Of a DNA stretch of 64,000 nt, positions 43,560 through 51,328 are shown piece by piece (the stretch's first letter is position 1; each line of letters opens with the position of its first letter). The stretch covers positions 1 to 64,000 of the forward strand of contig JAFRSU010000062.1 in assembly GCA_017427415.1 (NCBI GenBank), in the 5' to 3' direction. The notes under the pieces were generated by a model. It saw only the letters and a program-made list of their open reading frames with translations. It was not told the DNA's origin and made no database searches. The position numbers were made by a program, and so were the translations under genes. The stretch comes from Lachnospiraceae bacterium. GTDB taxonomy: Bacteria; Bacillota; Clostridia; Lachnospirales; Lachnospiraceae.

Positions 43560-45044
43560 ATGACTGAGGGTAAAAAGAAAGTGCGTAATACGATACTGCT
43601 TGTTTTACTGTATTATATCGGTATACCGTTGGCGGCAAGTGTTATAGGAACTATCCTAGGGGCGGTTATTCTGTCGTTTATCACCATTCCTTGTGCCATA
43701 GTCATTTTATATAAAAAAATGCCTGAAAAAATCAGGGATTGGGATCTGATACGCCGGGTTAACGGGATAGTTGTACTTTTGCTGTTTTTGAATTTTACCG
43801 TACTTGTAGTATTAAGTTCCGGAGAACTGGATTCGAAACTGATCCGGAATTATATGTTTGTGGCAGCTCCGCTTTTCCCTATATGGATAGCACAATACTT
43901 AACCCGCTGGACTGTGTTATGCTTTGTGATCAATGTTTTAACTTATGGTGCGGCATATTTTACGGCTGAGGAAGCCTCCAAAAAGAAAACTTCATTTAAG
44001 ATATGGATACTTGTGGCACTGTATATAGTTGCGTGTGTAGCAATTATGGCACATCAGTATTATTATAACCGGCCGTCGGTAAAGTATGCAGGTCATGGTT
44101 TTAACTATATGAATGGTTTTTCCAGTACGGACTTTACCGACTATATGGTGAACAGTAAAAACTCCAAGCTGGTGACACTTGACCATAAGGCTTCATTATG
44201 GATAGAGGATGAAAAGGATATGCCTGTCATGGACGGGGCGGAAGCATGTTATCCCCTCTATGCGGCTTTGGCAAAGGCATGTTATAAAGATATAGACAGG
44301 ATAGAATCGGAGACGCTGGATACCACACAAAAGAGGGTAAATGGTAAGATAGTTTCCTTTACCAATACGGTAGTAGGTTTTTCAAGGCTACTGGTACCCG
44401 ATGCATACGATAAGGTGGACCTGTTCTTCGGAGCACGGCCTTCAAAATCACAGCTTCAGGATGCGGAGAATGCAGGCGTAGAGCTTGAGATCACACCCAT
44501 AGGTAAGGAAGCATTTGTGTTTTTTGTGGAAGAGGATAACCCGGTGAATGATCTTACTTCGGATCAGATACGTGCGATATATCACGGAGATATAACCAAC
44601 TGGAAGGAAGTGGGCGGTAAAAACCAGGAGATAGTGGCTTTCCAGAGACCTAACAATTCCGGCTCGCAGACCATGATGCAGTACTTTATGAAAGATGTAC
44701 CGTTGAAAGAGCCGAAAACATATGAAGTTCATAACGCTATGATGGGCGTAGTGCAGGTAGTAGCGGAGTATGCGAACGAGGACGGCGCCATGGGATATTC
44801 GTTCAGGTACTTTCTGGAAGGCTTGGCACAGGAAAAGGGTGTAAAGATGCTGTCGGTAGACGGTGTGTACCCGAGTCTTGATAATATAGAAAACGGGTCG
44901 TATCCTTTGACTGTAGACCTGGTACTTGTAACCCGTAAGAACGATCCGAATCCTTATGTGGAGAAGATGAAGGAATTTATACTGTCAGAGGACGGGCAGT
45001 ATATAGTAAGGCAGACAGGATATGCAGCCTTAAATACAAAATAG
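43560..45044 (+). CDS. Membrane domain fused to a phosphate-binding-type (PstS-like) domain
   Basis: The first ~170 of 494 residues form about five membrane helices (about 12-50, 63-83, 95-115, 120-135, 147-163). The rest is an extracytoplasmic substrate-binding domain of the PstS/PBP-like kind: EAFVFFVEEDNPVNDLTSDQIRAIYHGDITNWKEVGG and VAFQRPNNSGSQTMMQYFM are the family's phosphate-contact and hinge segments. A membrane-tethered binding domain without permease or ATPase genes nearby suggests a receptor or sensor rather than a transporter part. AAGGGGATAAGGAG precedes ATG 43560. The DUF6273-like gene follows at once. Confidence 0.8.
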   Translation: MTEGKKKVRNTILLVLLYYIGIPLAASVIGTILGAVILSFITIPCAIVILYKKMPEKIRDWDLIRRVNGIVVLLLFLNFTVLVVLSSGELDSKLIRNYMFVAAPLFPIWIAQYLTRWTVLCFVINVLTYGAAYFTAEEASKKKTSFKIWILVALYIVACVAIMAHQYYYNRPSVKYAGHGFNYMNGFSSTDFTDYMVNSKNSKLVTLDHKASLWIEDEKDMPVMDGAEACYPLYAALAKACYKDIDRIESETLDTTQKRVNGKIVSFTNTVVGFSRLLVPDAYDKVDLFFGARPSKSQLQDAENAGVELEITPIGKEAFVFFVEEDNPVNDLTSDQIRAIYHGDITNWKEVGGKNQEIVAFQRPNNSGSQTMMQYFMKDVPLKEPKTYEVHNAMMGVVQVVAEYANEDGAMGYSFRYFLEGLAQEKGVKMLSVDGVYPSLDNIENGSYPLTVDLVLVTRKNDPNPYVEKMKEFILSEDGQYIVRQTGYAALNTK

Positions 45045-45060
45045 GGAAAGGATGATGTAT

Positions 45061-45915
45061 ATGAAACGGAAGTTTATCCCTAGGGTTATTATAGTCGTTA
45101 TGCTTTTTTTGTTGGTCATTATAGGAATCCTAGTAATTATCAAATACCATAAGGAAAAACAAGAGGTAGATTTGTCCAATAACGGAATTTTAAATTATTC
45201 TGATAACAGTATAAGCAACGAACACGCTTATGTAGTATCTGATATTGTATGTGGAAATATATATAATAATGATTGTAGAGTATATGTTCGTGAGGGGGGT
45301 AAGTATATTCCCTATTTGGTTATAAAAACAGAGAATTATGGTGAAAATACAGTACTTTTAATGAGAGAAGATGCTTATCCTAAAGAAATGATGTTTAGGG
45401 ATTGTAATGTGTTTGGAGCTGGAGGCTCTTACTATCCGGGTAGTGTTATAGATGAATTTATGGAAAATGAACTTTACAATATGTATTCTGATGGGATGCA
45501 AAGTATAATAAAGAATGTCCCAGTAAAAATACATAGTAAAAAATATATTTCTAAGTTTACTGTGCCTGAGTATGCAGTGTTTGAAACAATTAATCGACAT
45601 GTCTTCGCACTTGCTTTTTCCGAATGTAAAAGCCACGATTTGCTTAAAGAATGTGATATAGAAGGCGCCTTTATACCGGAAGTATTAGAGTTTCCAATAG
45701 AAAAATACGTTTGGCTAAGATCGGATGCATTTGGGGGAGATGATACTTGTGCCGCTCAAATATATAACGGCAAAGTGCAATCTAACAGAGTTTCAATGTA
45801 TCAGGAGCAATATGTTAGACCTGTGTTTGTTGTTTCTGCAGATGAACAGATAAGGAGTGTAAATAGTATCATAAAGGATATGGAAGTTTTTGTTTTCTCA
45901 ATTGATGAAGAGTAA
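45061..45915 (+). CDS. DUF6273-like membrane-anchored extracellular protein
   Basis: The product (about 284 residues from ATG 45061; in-frame ATGs at 45052 and 45055 also follow the GGGAAAGG site) has one N-terminal membrane helix (about 8-30) and an extracellular domain. The spaced motifs SYYPGSVIDEFMENELYNMYS, WLRSDAFGGDD and YVRPVFVVSAD match the DUF6273 family pattern of a late W-L-R-S followed by VRP-hydrophobic strand. The function of that family is unknown to me. Base composition shifts towards A+T here, and the gene is followed by a kinase remnant, so it may be recently acquired. Confidence 0.6.
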   Translation: MKRKFIPRVIIVVMLFLLVIIGILVIIKYHKEKQEVDLSNNGILNYSDNSISNEHAYVVSDIVCGNIYNNDCRVYVREGGKYIPYLVIKTENYGENTVLLMREDAYPKEMMFRDCNVFGAGGSYYPGSVIDEFMENELYNMYSDGMQSIIKNVPVKIHSKKYISKFTVPEYAVFETINRHVFALAFSECKSHDLLKECDIEGAFIPEVLEFPIEKYVWLRSDAFGGDDTCAAQIYNGKVQSNRVSMYQEQYVRPVFVVSADEQIRSVNSIIKDMEVFVFSIDEE

Positions 45916-46001
45916 ATGATAATAAAAAACAACATAATAGTAGCAGGAGTGTCGAGAGCTGGAAAAGTACGGTGTCTCATATGCTGGCTGTAAAAAAATA
46001 G
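45916..46001 (+). pseudogene. Remnant of a P-loop kinase/ATPase gene
   Basis: Immediately after the preceding stop codon, a frame encodes IIVAGVSRAGK and then loses register at GGAAAAGTACGG. In the next frame the reading continues as STVSHMLAVKK and stops at 45999-46001. Restoring one A to the A4 run gives GKST, a perfect Walker A in the VAGVSRAGKSTVS context common to small nucleotide kinases. Only about 33 codons survive, so the gene is a decayed 5' end. Confidence 0.7.
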
Positions 46002-46032
46002 GGCCTTCTTTAGTTCTATTTTTTCACAGCCA
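45985..46032. repeat. Long imperfect palindrome after the kinase remnant
   Basis: TGGCTGTAAAAAAATAG (45985-46001) pairs with CTATTTTTTCACAGCCA (46016-46032) with a single mismatch around a 14-nt loop. There is no T-tract after it on the plus strand. It could be a weak bidirectional terminator or the scar of the deletion that removed the rest of the kinase gene. Confidence 0.5.
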
Positions 46033-46085
46033 CTTTGTTATTTGGCACGCTTATAGTTTGACTATGAATAGTAAAAAGAAAAGAG

Positions 46086-46120
46086 TTGACAAGTTTAATT
46101 ACATATGATACATTGAATGT
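46086..46120 (+). promoter_or_regulatory. blaI-type promoter with overlapping operator dyad
   Basis: TTGACA (46086-46091), a 17-bp spacer and TACATT (46109-46114). The dyad ACATT-G-AATGT (46110-46120) covers the -10 and start region. BlaI/MecI repressors bind TACA/TGTA-type dyads at their own promoters, so autorepression is likely. Confidence 0.55.
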
Positions 46121-46158
46121 GCGGATGGCAACCGACAAACCAAAAGGAAGAAAAGTAT

Positions 46159-46518
46159 ATGAATGATTACAGTTTAGGAGTTATTGAAACAAAGTTTGCA
46201 GAAATAATATGGGACAATGAACCTATCAAGTCAGGAGATTTAGTAAAAATATGTATGGAAAAACTTGGCTGGAAAAAACCAACAACCTACAGTATTTTAA
46301 GAAAACTTTGCTTTCGCGGTTTTTTTGTAAATAATAATGGAATAGTTACATCACTTATATCGAAAGACGAGTTTAGTTCAAGACAGGCAAATGAGATTGT
46401 TCAGAAGTCTTTTGAAGGTTCATTACCTAAATTTATCGCAGCTTTCTCATCTGAAAATAAGTTAACTGCAAAAGATATCGAAGCTATAAAGACTTTGTTA
46501 AAAGAAATGGATAAATAA
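46159..46518 (+). CDS. BlaI/MecI-family transcriptional repressor
   Basis: The 119-residue protein has the BlaI winged helix (about 1-75: ETKFAEIIWDNEPIKSGDLVKICMEKLGWKKPTTYSILRKLCFRG) and a C-terminal dimerisation helix pair. AAGGAAG precedes ATG 46159; an in-frame ATG at 46117 lies in the promoter. It ends 2 bp before the BlaR1-like gene. Repressors of this type are inactivated by proteolysis when the linked membrane sensor perceives its ligand, often a cell-wall antibiotic. No beta-lactamase is adjacent, so the regulated target is probably the operon itself and distant genes. Confidence 0.88.
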   Translation: MNDYSLGVIETKFAEIIWDNEPIKSGDLVKICMEKLGWKKPTTYSILRKLCFRGFFVNNNGIVTSLISKDEFSSRQANEIVQKSFEGSLPKFIAAFSSENKLTAKDIEAIKTLLKEMDK

Positions 46519-46520
46519 AT

Positions 46521-48080
46521 ATGATCAAAGATATTTTTTTATGGATACTTAATTTGAGTGTATTATCGGCCGGTTTTATTATATGTGCTATTTTGATAAG
46601 GTGTCTTTTTAAATATCCAAAATGGATAAGGTATATTCTTTGGGCTGTAGTGGCTATCAGATTAGTGTGCCCTGTGTTTATTATATCAGATATTGAAATA
46701 TCTCCGCTCAATGTTTTTTTGAATGAGACGGATAATGAGCAGAGTGTAACTGCAAAATATTCTACATATTATGATAATAGTGTGGAACAAGACAGTAGAG
46801 AGTCCAATATCGGTTTAAGTGATCAGACAATAGAACTAAATGCAAATAATGGCGAAAATCGTATGTTGGAATATTCGTCTTATATTTGGTTATTTGGAAC
46901 AGTAGCTTTTGTTTGTTACCTGATTATGGAAAACCGACGTACCAGAAACAGAGTCAGAACGGCAGTAAGTCATGATAAAATAAAGAATAATTTGAATATA
47001 GATGCTACTGGGTTCAGCCGGTTCTTTTTTTCGGATGATATCAGTTCTCCTTTTACAATGGGGATTTTAAAGCCGTGTATTTTTCTATCTACTAAAACCA
47101 AAACTGAAGATTTAAAATATATTATAGCACACGAGTTGACGCATATAAAAAGAAAAGATTATATGTGGAAACAGCTCGGATTTCTGATTTTGGCAATACA
47201 TTGGTTTAATCCTTTAGTGTGGGTAGCCTATTATTTATTCTGTAAAGACATTGAACTTGCATGTGATGAAAAGGTTGTTTCGATATGTGGAGAACATGAG
47301 ATAAAGAACTATTTTACCGCTTTACTGAACAACATAGATAAACAAAGTAAATTAACTATTGAAAATGTTACATTTAATGGTTCTTTTATGCGTAAGAGAC
47401 TTGTGGAAATAAAGAATTATAAAAAAGTTTCACTAAAGCCGGTTATTGCATTTATTTTTCTTGTAGTTTTAGCGGGCGCATTGTTCTTTATCAGACCTAA
47501 AAGTATAATAGGTCAGGATAATTATTCTTTGGTTAACGAAGAAGCCAAAACAGAGCTTGAAAAGTTTATTAATCAGTTTACTTATGGATATTTAATAGAT
47601 TCTTTTGATCAGGAAGATTATTTAGATCAAGTATTGTCATATATCATCAGAATGATCATCAGTAATGAGAAAGATGACAGGTTTATATATGATGATGAGA
47701 GTAGATATATCAGTATTCCGAAGAATATATTGAATAGTTATATAGCCAAGTATAAAGATAAGTATTTTGCCGTTCCCGATATAGATAGATATGCCTCAGG
47801 ATTTATGATTGAAGCAGGAAACGATGTGATGATATTACATAATCATCTTAGACAATTGGGAAACAAAGTCTGTATAGATGAAATAGAATATTCAAATGGA
47901 GAATATTTTATTAAAGGACATGGAATCGGAGTTGAAGAAGTAAAAAAGAACAGACAGGATTATACGGCGGGATTGATTGATCTCTCGGAACTTATCATAT
48001 CCGGTAAATTGGTTTTCGAATATGAAGCAGTGGTTGTAAAAAAAGGAGGTGGGTACAGAATTAAAAGCATCCGGTATTAA
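46521..48080 (+). CDS. BlaR1/MecR1-like M56 metallopeptidase sensor
   Basis: The 519-residue protein has membrane helices at about 6-26, 33-53, 111-131 and 310-330. Between the last two lies a cytoplasmic zinc peptidase domain: HELTHIKRKDY (HExxH) and the third ligand region DIELACDEKVV. The C-terminal ~190 residues are outside the cell but lack the S-x-x-K/S-x-N/K-T-G motifs of a penicillin-binding sensor. It should therefore respond to something other than a covalently bound beta-lactam. It lies 2 bp after the BlaI-type gene. Ligand unknown. Confidence 0.88.
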   Translation: MIKDIFLWILNLSVLSAGFIICAILIRCLFKYPKWIRYILWAVVAIRLVCPVFIISDIEISPLNVFLNETDNEQSVTAKYSTYYDNSVEQDSRESNIGLSDQTIELNANNGENRMLEYSSYIWLFGTVAFVCYLIMENRRTRNRVRTAVSHDKIKNNLNIDATGFSRFFFSDDISSPFTMGILKPCIFLSTKTKTEDLKYIIAHELTHIKRKDYMWKQLGFLILAIHWFNPLVWVAYYLFCKDIELACDEKVVSICGEHEIKNYFTALLNNIDKQSKLTIENVTFNGSFMRKRLVEIKNYKKVSLKPVIAFIFLVVLAGALFFIRPKSIIGQDNYSLVNEEAKTELEKFINQFTYGYLIDSFDQEDYLDQVLSYIIRMIISNEKDDRFIYDDESRYISIPKNILNSYIAKYKDKYFAVPDIDRYASGFMIEAGNDVMILHNHLRQLGNKVCIDEIEYSNGEYFIKGHGIGVEEVKKNRQDYTAGLIDLSELIISGKLVFEYEAVVVKKGGGYRIKSIRY

Positions 48081-48091
48081 TAAAATCCCAC

Positions 48092-48119
48092 TTGACAAAA
48101 TATATTTATAAGGTATAAT
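48092..48119 (+). promoter_or_regulatory. Full-consensus promoter of the leader RNA / nitrogenase-like operon
   Basis: TTGACA (48092-48097), a 16-bp spacer and TATAAT (48114-48119): both hexamers are perfect. Transcription should start near 48126, about 265 nt before the first coding start at 48390. Confidence 0.85.
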
Positions 48120-48125
48120 CAACAT

Positions 48126-48330
48126 AACATCTGACACAGAAATAATATTTATTGACGTGAAAGATATGGCTAAAATAATATGCTGAGATGACACTTTGGT
48201 TAAGGTATCCTTTCCGGTGAAACGAGGCATGCAATATGATGATATCATGCGGATATGTGTAAGAGGGAAGCATGGTATATGAGTTGATTAAATGAGCTGT
48301 ATCTTTCGGGATGCAGCTTTTTATTTTTAT
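48126..48330 (+). ncRNA. Structured leader RNA ending in an intrinsic terminator (riboswitch-like)
   Basis: Between a consensus promoter and a strong terminator (48295-48329) lie about 170 nt with no convincing gene. They contain a GCATG...CATGC hairpin (48227-48250) and other short stems. Stopping transcription 60 nt before the TM1266-type gene is the arrangement of a transcription-attenuating riboswitch or protein-controlled leader. It does contain a CTGAGAT and an AGGGAAGC...GGT segment that recall TPP and cobalamin elements, but the remaining conserved parts of both are missing. The metal and hydrogenase context suggests a metal, cofactor or redox signal; this is inference. Confidence 0.5.
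48295..48329 (+). terminator. Attenuator-type terminator in the leader
   Basis: AGCTGTATC (48295-48303) pairs with GATGCAGCT (48310-48318) with one G-U, 6-nt loop, then a long T-rich tail. Confidence 0.8.
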
Positions 48331-48389
48331 ATAGTAATACAGGTAGCGGTTGTAGATATAAGCTTATGTTTACAGAGGAGCAAAACGAC

Positions 48390-48650
48390 ATGAAAAAGAG
48401 AGTAGCCGTAATATCCATAATAGTTGAAGACGTGTCCAATATCGAGACACTTAATACAATCCTTTCTCAGTACAGGGAATACATCATAGGAAGGATGGGG
48501 CTTCCCTACAGGGAGAAAAAGGTGAGCATCATATGCGTGGCAATGGATGCACCGGAGAATGAGATCAATGCCATGACCGGTAAGATAGGCAGATTATCAG
48601 GCATATCGGCAAAGATCAATTATTCAAATATTATTACGGAAGAGCAATGA
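48390..48650 (+). CDS. TM1266-type iron-only hydrogenase system regulator
   Basis: The 86-residue ACT/NikR-C-like protein matches the family of small regulators found in [FeFe]-hydrogenase maturation loci (VAVISIIVED...NTILSQYREYIIGRMGLPYREKKVSIICVAMDAPENEINAMTGKIGRLSGISAK). ATG 48390 follows AGAGGAG. Its usual neighbours are hydE, hydG and hydF. Here hydF is about 6.6 kb away on the same strand, and the nitrogenase-like/ABC genes lie between. It may sense a small ligand and regulate hydrogenase-related or iron-sulfur functions. Confidence 0.85.
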   Translation: MKKRVAVISIIVEDVSNIETLNTILSQYREYIIGRMGLPYREKKVSIICVAMDAPENEINAMTGKIGRLSGISAKINYSNIITEEQ

Positions 48651-48652
48651 CC

Positions 48653-48734
48653 TGCCTTCCCCTTGAAGGAAGGTGTCCGAAGGGTATAGTCGAACGCTAA
48701 AGCATTCGACGTTGGATGAGGTGTGATATAACAA
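48653..48734. repeat. Dispersed repeat family B copy
   Basis: Begins CTGCCTTCCCCTTGAAGGAA and ends GTTGGATGAGGTGTGATA. It includes the TCGAACGCTAAAGCATTCGA palindrome shared with the copy at 39127-39253. It separates the regulator gene from the permease gene. Confidence 0.75.
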
Positions 48735-48749
48735 GGATGGGAGACAAAC

Positions 48750-49736
48750 GTGAAAAAACGAACCTATGTCATCTTAATATTATTACCCATAGTTACCGCA
48801 CTCATATGTATCTGTGCAGGGCGTATGGGGATAGGTCCCGCGGATGTATTTAAGACATTTTTCGGGAGTAAGGAGATATCCGGCAATGTCAGGATAACGG
48901 TAATGAATATAAGGCTTCCGAGGATACTGCTCGGGCTTCTGTGTGGAGCAGGACTGTCACTTGCAGGATGCTGTTTTCAGGGATTTTTCTCCAATCCGCT
49001 GGCTACTCCCGATACCATGGGTGTGGCAGGAGGAGCAAGTTTCGGAGCGGCTTTAGGTTTACTGCTCGGATTCAACATGATAGGCGTACAGCTCCTTTCG
49101 TTTGGTATGGGTATAGCAGCAGTATTTTTTACTAAGGCTGCAGCTTCAGGCAGGGATCACGGGCCTGCGGTACTGGTCATATCTGGTATCATGGTGGGAG
49201 CACTTTTCTCGGCACTTGTATCACTCGTTAAATTCCTGGCCGATGCGGAGTCACAGCTTCCTGCCATAACATACTGGCTTATGGGAAGCTTAAGCGGTAC
49301 GGGATACAGTAAACTGGCACTGGGCGCACCCGTTATTATCGTAGGCATCATTATAATATTCTTACTGCGCTGGCGTATAAACCTGCTCGCATTATCCGAG
49401 GATGAACTTATCGCATCGGGCACAAATGTAAAGCTGTTAAGGTCGCTTGTCGTAATATGCGCCACAGCCATGACCGCCTCGGTTATATCCATGTGCGGTC
49501 AGGTAGGCTGGGTAGGGCTTATAGTACCTCATATGTGCAGACTTATATGGGGGCAGGATAATGCCAAGCTTATCCCGGCATCCGTAAGTATAGGTGCAGC
49601 GTTTATGGTGGCGGTGGATACTCTGGCCAGGTCCGTTTCGGCGGCCGAGATACCGGTATCCATACTTACTGCTATAGTAGGGGCTCCCTTCTTTATCAGT
49701 TTATTAAACTCGAAAAGGAGGGTGATAAGCTTATGA
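48750..49736 (+). CDS. FecCD/BtuC-type ABC permease
   Basis: GTG 48750 follows GGGAG. The 328-residue protein has about nine to ten membrane helices and the family blocks RLPRILLGLLCGAGLSLAGCCFQGFFSNPLATPDTMGVAGGASFGAALG, CGQVGWVGLIVPHMCRL and PVSILTAIVGAPFFISLL. These permeases import iron-siderophores, haem or cobalamin as chelates. It overlaps the ATPase gene by 4 bp (ATGA). Together with the lipoprotein at 54027-55256 it forms a complete importer, interrupted by the three nitrogenase-like genes. Confidence 0.95.
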   Translation: MKKRTYVILILLPIVTALICICAGRMGIGPADVFKTFFGSKEISGNVRITVMNIRLPRILLGLLCGAGLSLAGCCFQGFFSNPLATPDTMGVAGGASFGAALGLLLGFNMIGVQLLSFGMGIAAVFFTKAAASGRDHGPAVLVISGIMVGALFSALVSLVKFLADAESQLPAITYWLMGSLSGTGYSKLALGAPVIIVGIIIIFLLRWRINLLALSEDELIASGTNVKLLRSLVVICATAMTASVISMCGQVGWVGLIVPHMCRLIWGQDNAKLIPASVSIGAAFMVAVDTLARSVSAAEIPVSILTAIVGAPFFISLLNSKRRVISL

Positions 49737-50542
49737 AATTAAAAGCAGAAAATGTGTCATTCGCATATCCGGGTAGTTCCAAAGGTGCTGAGGAAAGATT
49801 CATTTTTAAAAATGTGAACCTTGAGCTTGATGCAGGAAAGATATTGGCCATACTGGGACCTAACGGAAGCGGAAAGACCACCTTTTTAAGGTGCCTCATG
49901 GGAATGCTTAAACTCTCGTCAGGAGCATGCATGATAGACGACAAACCTACATCGGCTATGAGCACCAAAGAGTTCTGGGAAAAGGTAAGCTATGTGCCTC
50001 AGCAGAGAATGGCAACAAGTTCGTTTACGGTATTTGAAAATGTGCTGCTCGGGAGAAGCGGTCAGATAGCTTTTTTCGGGACACCCCGTAAGGAGGATAA
50101 GGAGGCGGCAGAAAAGATACTGGAGGAGCTTGGGATAATAAAGTTCCGTGATCGCAGATGCAACTCCTTAAGCGGCGGTGAGTTTCAGATGGTACTTATA
50201 GCAAAAGCACTTGTATCCGATCCGGAGCTGTTGATACTGGATGAGCCCGAATCTGGACTTGACTTTCGAAATCAGCTGATAGTGCTAAATACCATGGATA
50301 AGCTGAAGGAAAAGGGTATAAGTTGCATATTTAATACCCATTACCCAAAGCATGCATTGCAGAAGGCAGACTGTTCCCTTATCTTAGGCGGAGAGAAGCC
50401 GATATTCGGGGATACTGCAGAGGTAGTCAATGCGGAAAATATAGAAGAAGTATTCGGTGTCAGAGCCGTCATAAATGAGATGCAGGTGGACGGCGAGACC
50501 ATAAAAAATATCATACCACTCTATGTTACCGGCAAAAAATAG
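49733..50542 (+). CDS. FepC/BtuD-type ABC transporter ATPase
   Basis: The 269-residue ATPase has Walker A GPNGSGKTT, signature LSGGEFQMVLIAKAL (an LSGGE variant), Walker B LLILDEPESGLD and H-loop His in FNTHYP. It powers the FecCD-type permease encoded just upstream, overlapped by 4 bp. The EPESGLD box differs slightly from the common DEPTSxLD. The next gene, NifH-like, starts 15 bp downstream. Confidence 0.94.
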   Translation: MKLKAENVSFAYPGSSKGAEERFIFKNVNLELDAGKILAILGPNGSGKTTFLRCLMGMLKLSSGACMIDDKPTSAMSTKEFWEKVSYVPQQRMATSSFTVFENVLLGRSGQIAFFGTPRKEDKEAAEKILEELGIIKFRDRRCNSLSGGEFQMVLIAKALVSDPELLILDEPESGLDFRNQLIVLNTMDKLKEKGISCIFNTHYPKHALQKADCSLILGGEKPIFGDTAEVVNAENIEEVFGVRAVINEMQVDGETIKNIIPLYVTGKK

Positions 50543-50557
50543 GAAGGGGCAGTGCAT

Positions 50558-51316
50558 ATGAAGAAAATAGCGATATACGGAAAGGGCGGCATAGGTAAAT
50601 CGACCACAGTGTCAAATGTGGCAGTAGCCCTTGCAAAAGAAGGATATACGGTAATGCAGATAGGCTGCGACCCCAAGGCGGACTCTACCTTGGCTCTGCG
50701 CGGAGGTGTTTCGGCGGATAATAAGATAAAAACAGTACTTGATCTTATCCGCGAAAAAGGGAACAACTTCACGCTGGAAGAAATGGCAGTAAAGGGAGCC
50801 TGTGGAGTCATATGTGTGGAAGCAGGCGGACCCACACCCGGTGTGGGATGTGCCGGCAGAGGCATCATAGCTGCACTTGATAAGCTGAAAGAAAAAGGGG
50901 CATATGAAGTGTTTAAGCCAGACGTGGTACTCTACGATGTACTCGGAGATGTAGTCTGCGGCGGATTCTCCATGCCCATGAGAGCAGGCTATGCGGATAA
51001 GGTATATATCATCACATCAGGTGAAAACATGGCCATACATGCCGCAGCCAACATAGCTATGGCAGTGGACAGTTTCAAAGAAAAGGGCTATGCATCCTTA
51101 GGCGGACTGATCCTTAACAGACACAACGTGAAGAACGAGGACGAAAAAGTACAGGAGCTTGCGGATGACTTTAAGACCGAAGTGATAGGTAAGCTTACCA
51201 GGAGCGAAACAGTATCGGATGCTGAAGAACTCGGGAAAACAGTACTTGAAGCCTTCCCTGAGAGCAGCATGGCAGAAGAATACAGGGTACTTGCAAGGAA
51301 ACTTATAGATTTTTGA
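50558..51316 (+). CDS. Nitrogenase iron protein-like ATPase (NifH/NflH superfamily)
   Basis: ATG 50558 follows AGGAAGGGG; a GTG two codons earlier is possible. The 252-residue protein has Walker A GKGGIGKST (residues 8-16), the bridging [4Fe-4S] cysteines Cys98 (GVGCAGRG, with the conserved Arg101) and Cys134 (DVLGDVVCGGF), and switch Asp residues. It is thus a competent ATP-dependent electron donor for a component-1-like partner, encoded by the next two genes. The family serves nitrogenase, dark protochlorophyllide reductase, F430 synthesis and methylthio-alkane reductase; which one cannot be told from this subunit. It is slightly shorter than true NifH (about 290). Confidence 0.93.
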   Translation: MKKIAIYGKGGIGKSTTVSNVAVALAKEGYTVMQIGCDPKADSTLALRGGVSADNKIKTVLDLIREKGNNFTLEEMAVKGACGVICVEAGGPTPGVGCAGRGIIAALDKLKEKGAYEVFKPDVVLYDVLGDVVCGGFSMPMRAGYADKVYIITSGENMAIHAAANIAMAVDSFKEKGYASLGGLILNRHNVKNEDEKVQELADDFKTEVIGKLTRSETVSDAEELGKTVLEAFPESSMAEEYRVLARKLIDF

Positions 51317-51328
51317 AAGAGAGCAGAT

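Noticed and set aside
48160-48300. TPP or cobalamin riboswitch in the leader, suggested by CTGAGAT and AGGGAAGC...GGT
   Set aside because: The remaining conserved blocks (ACCTGAT...GCGTAGGGA for TPP; GCCACTG B12-box for cobalamin) are absent.
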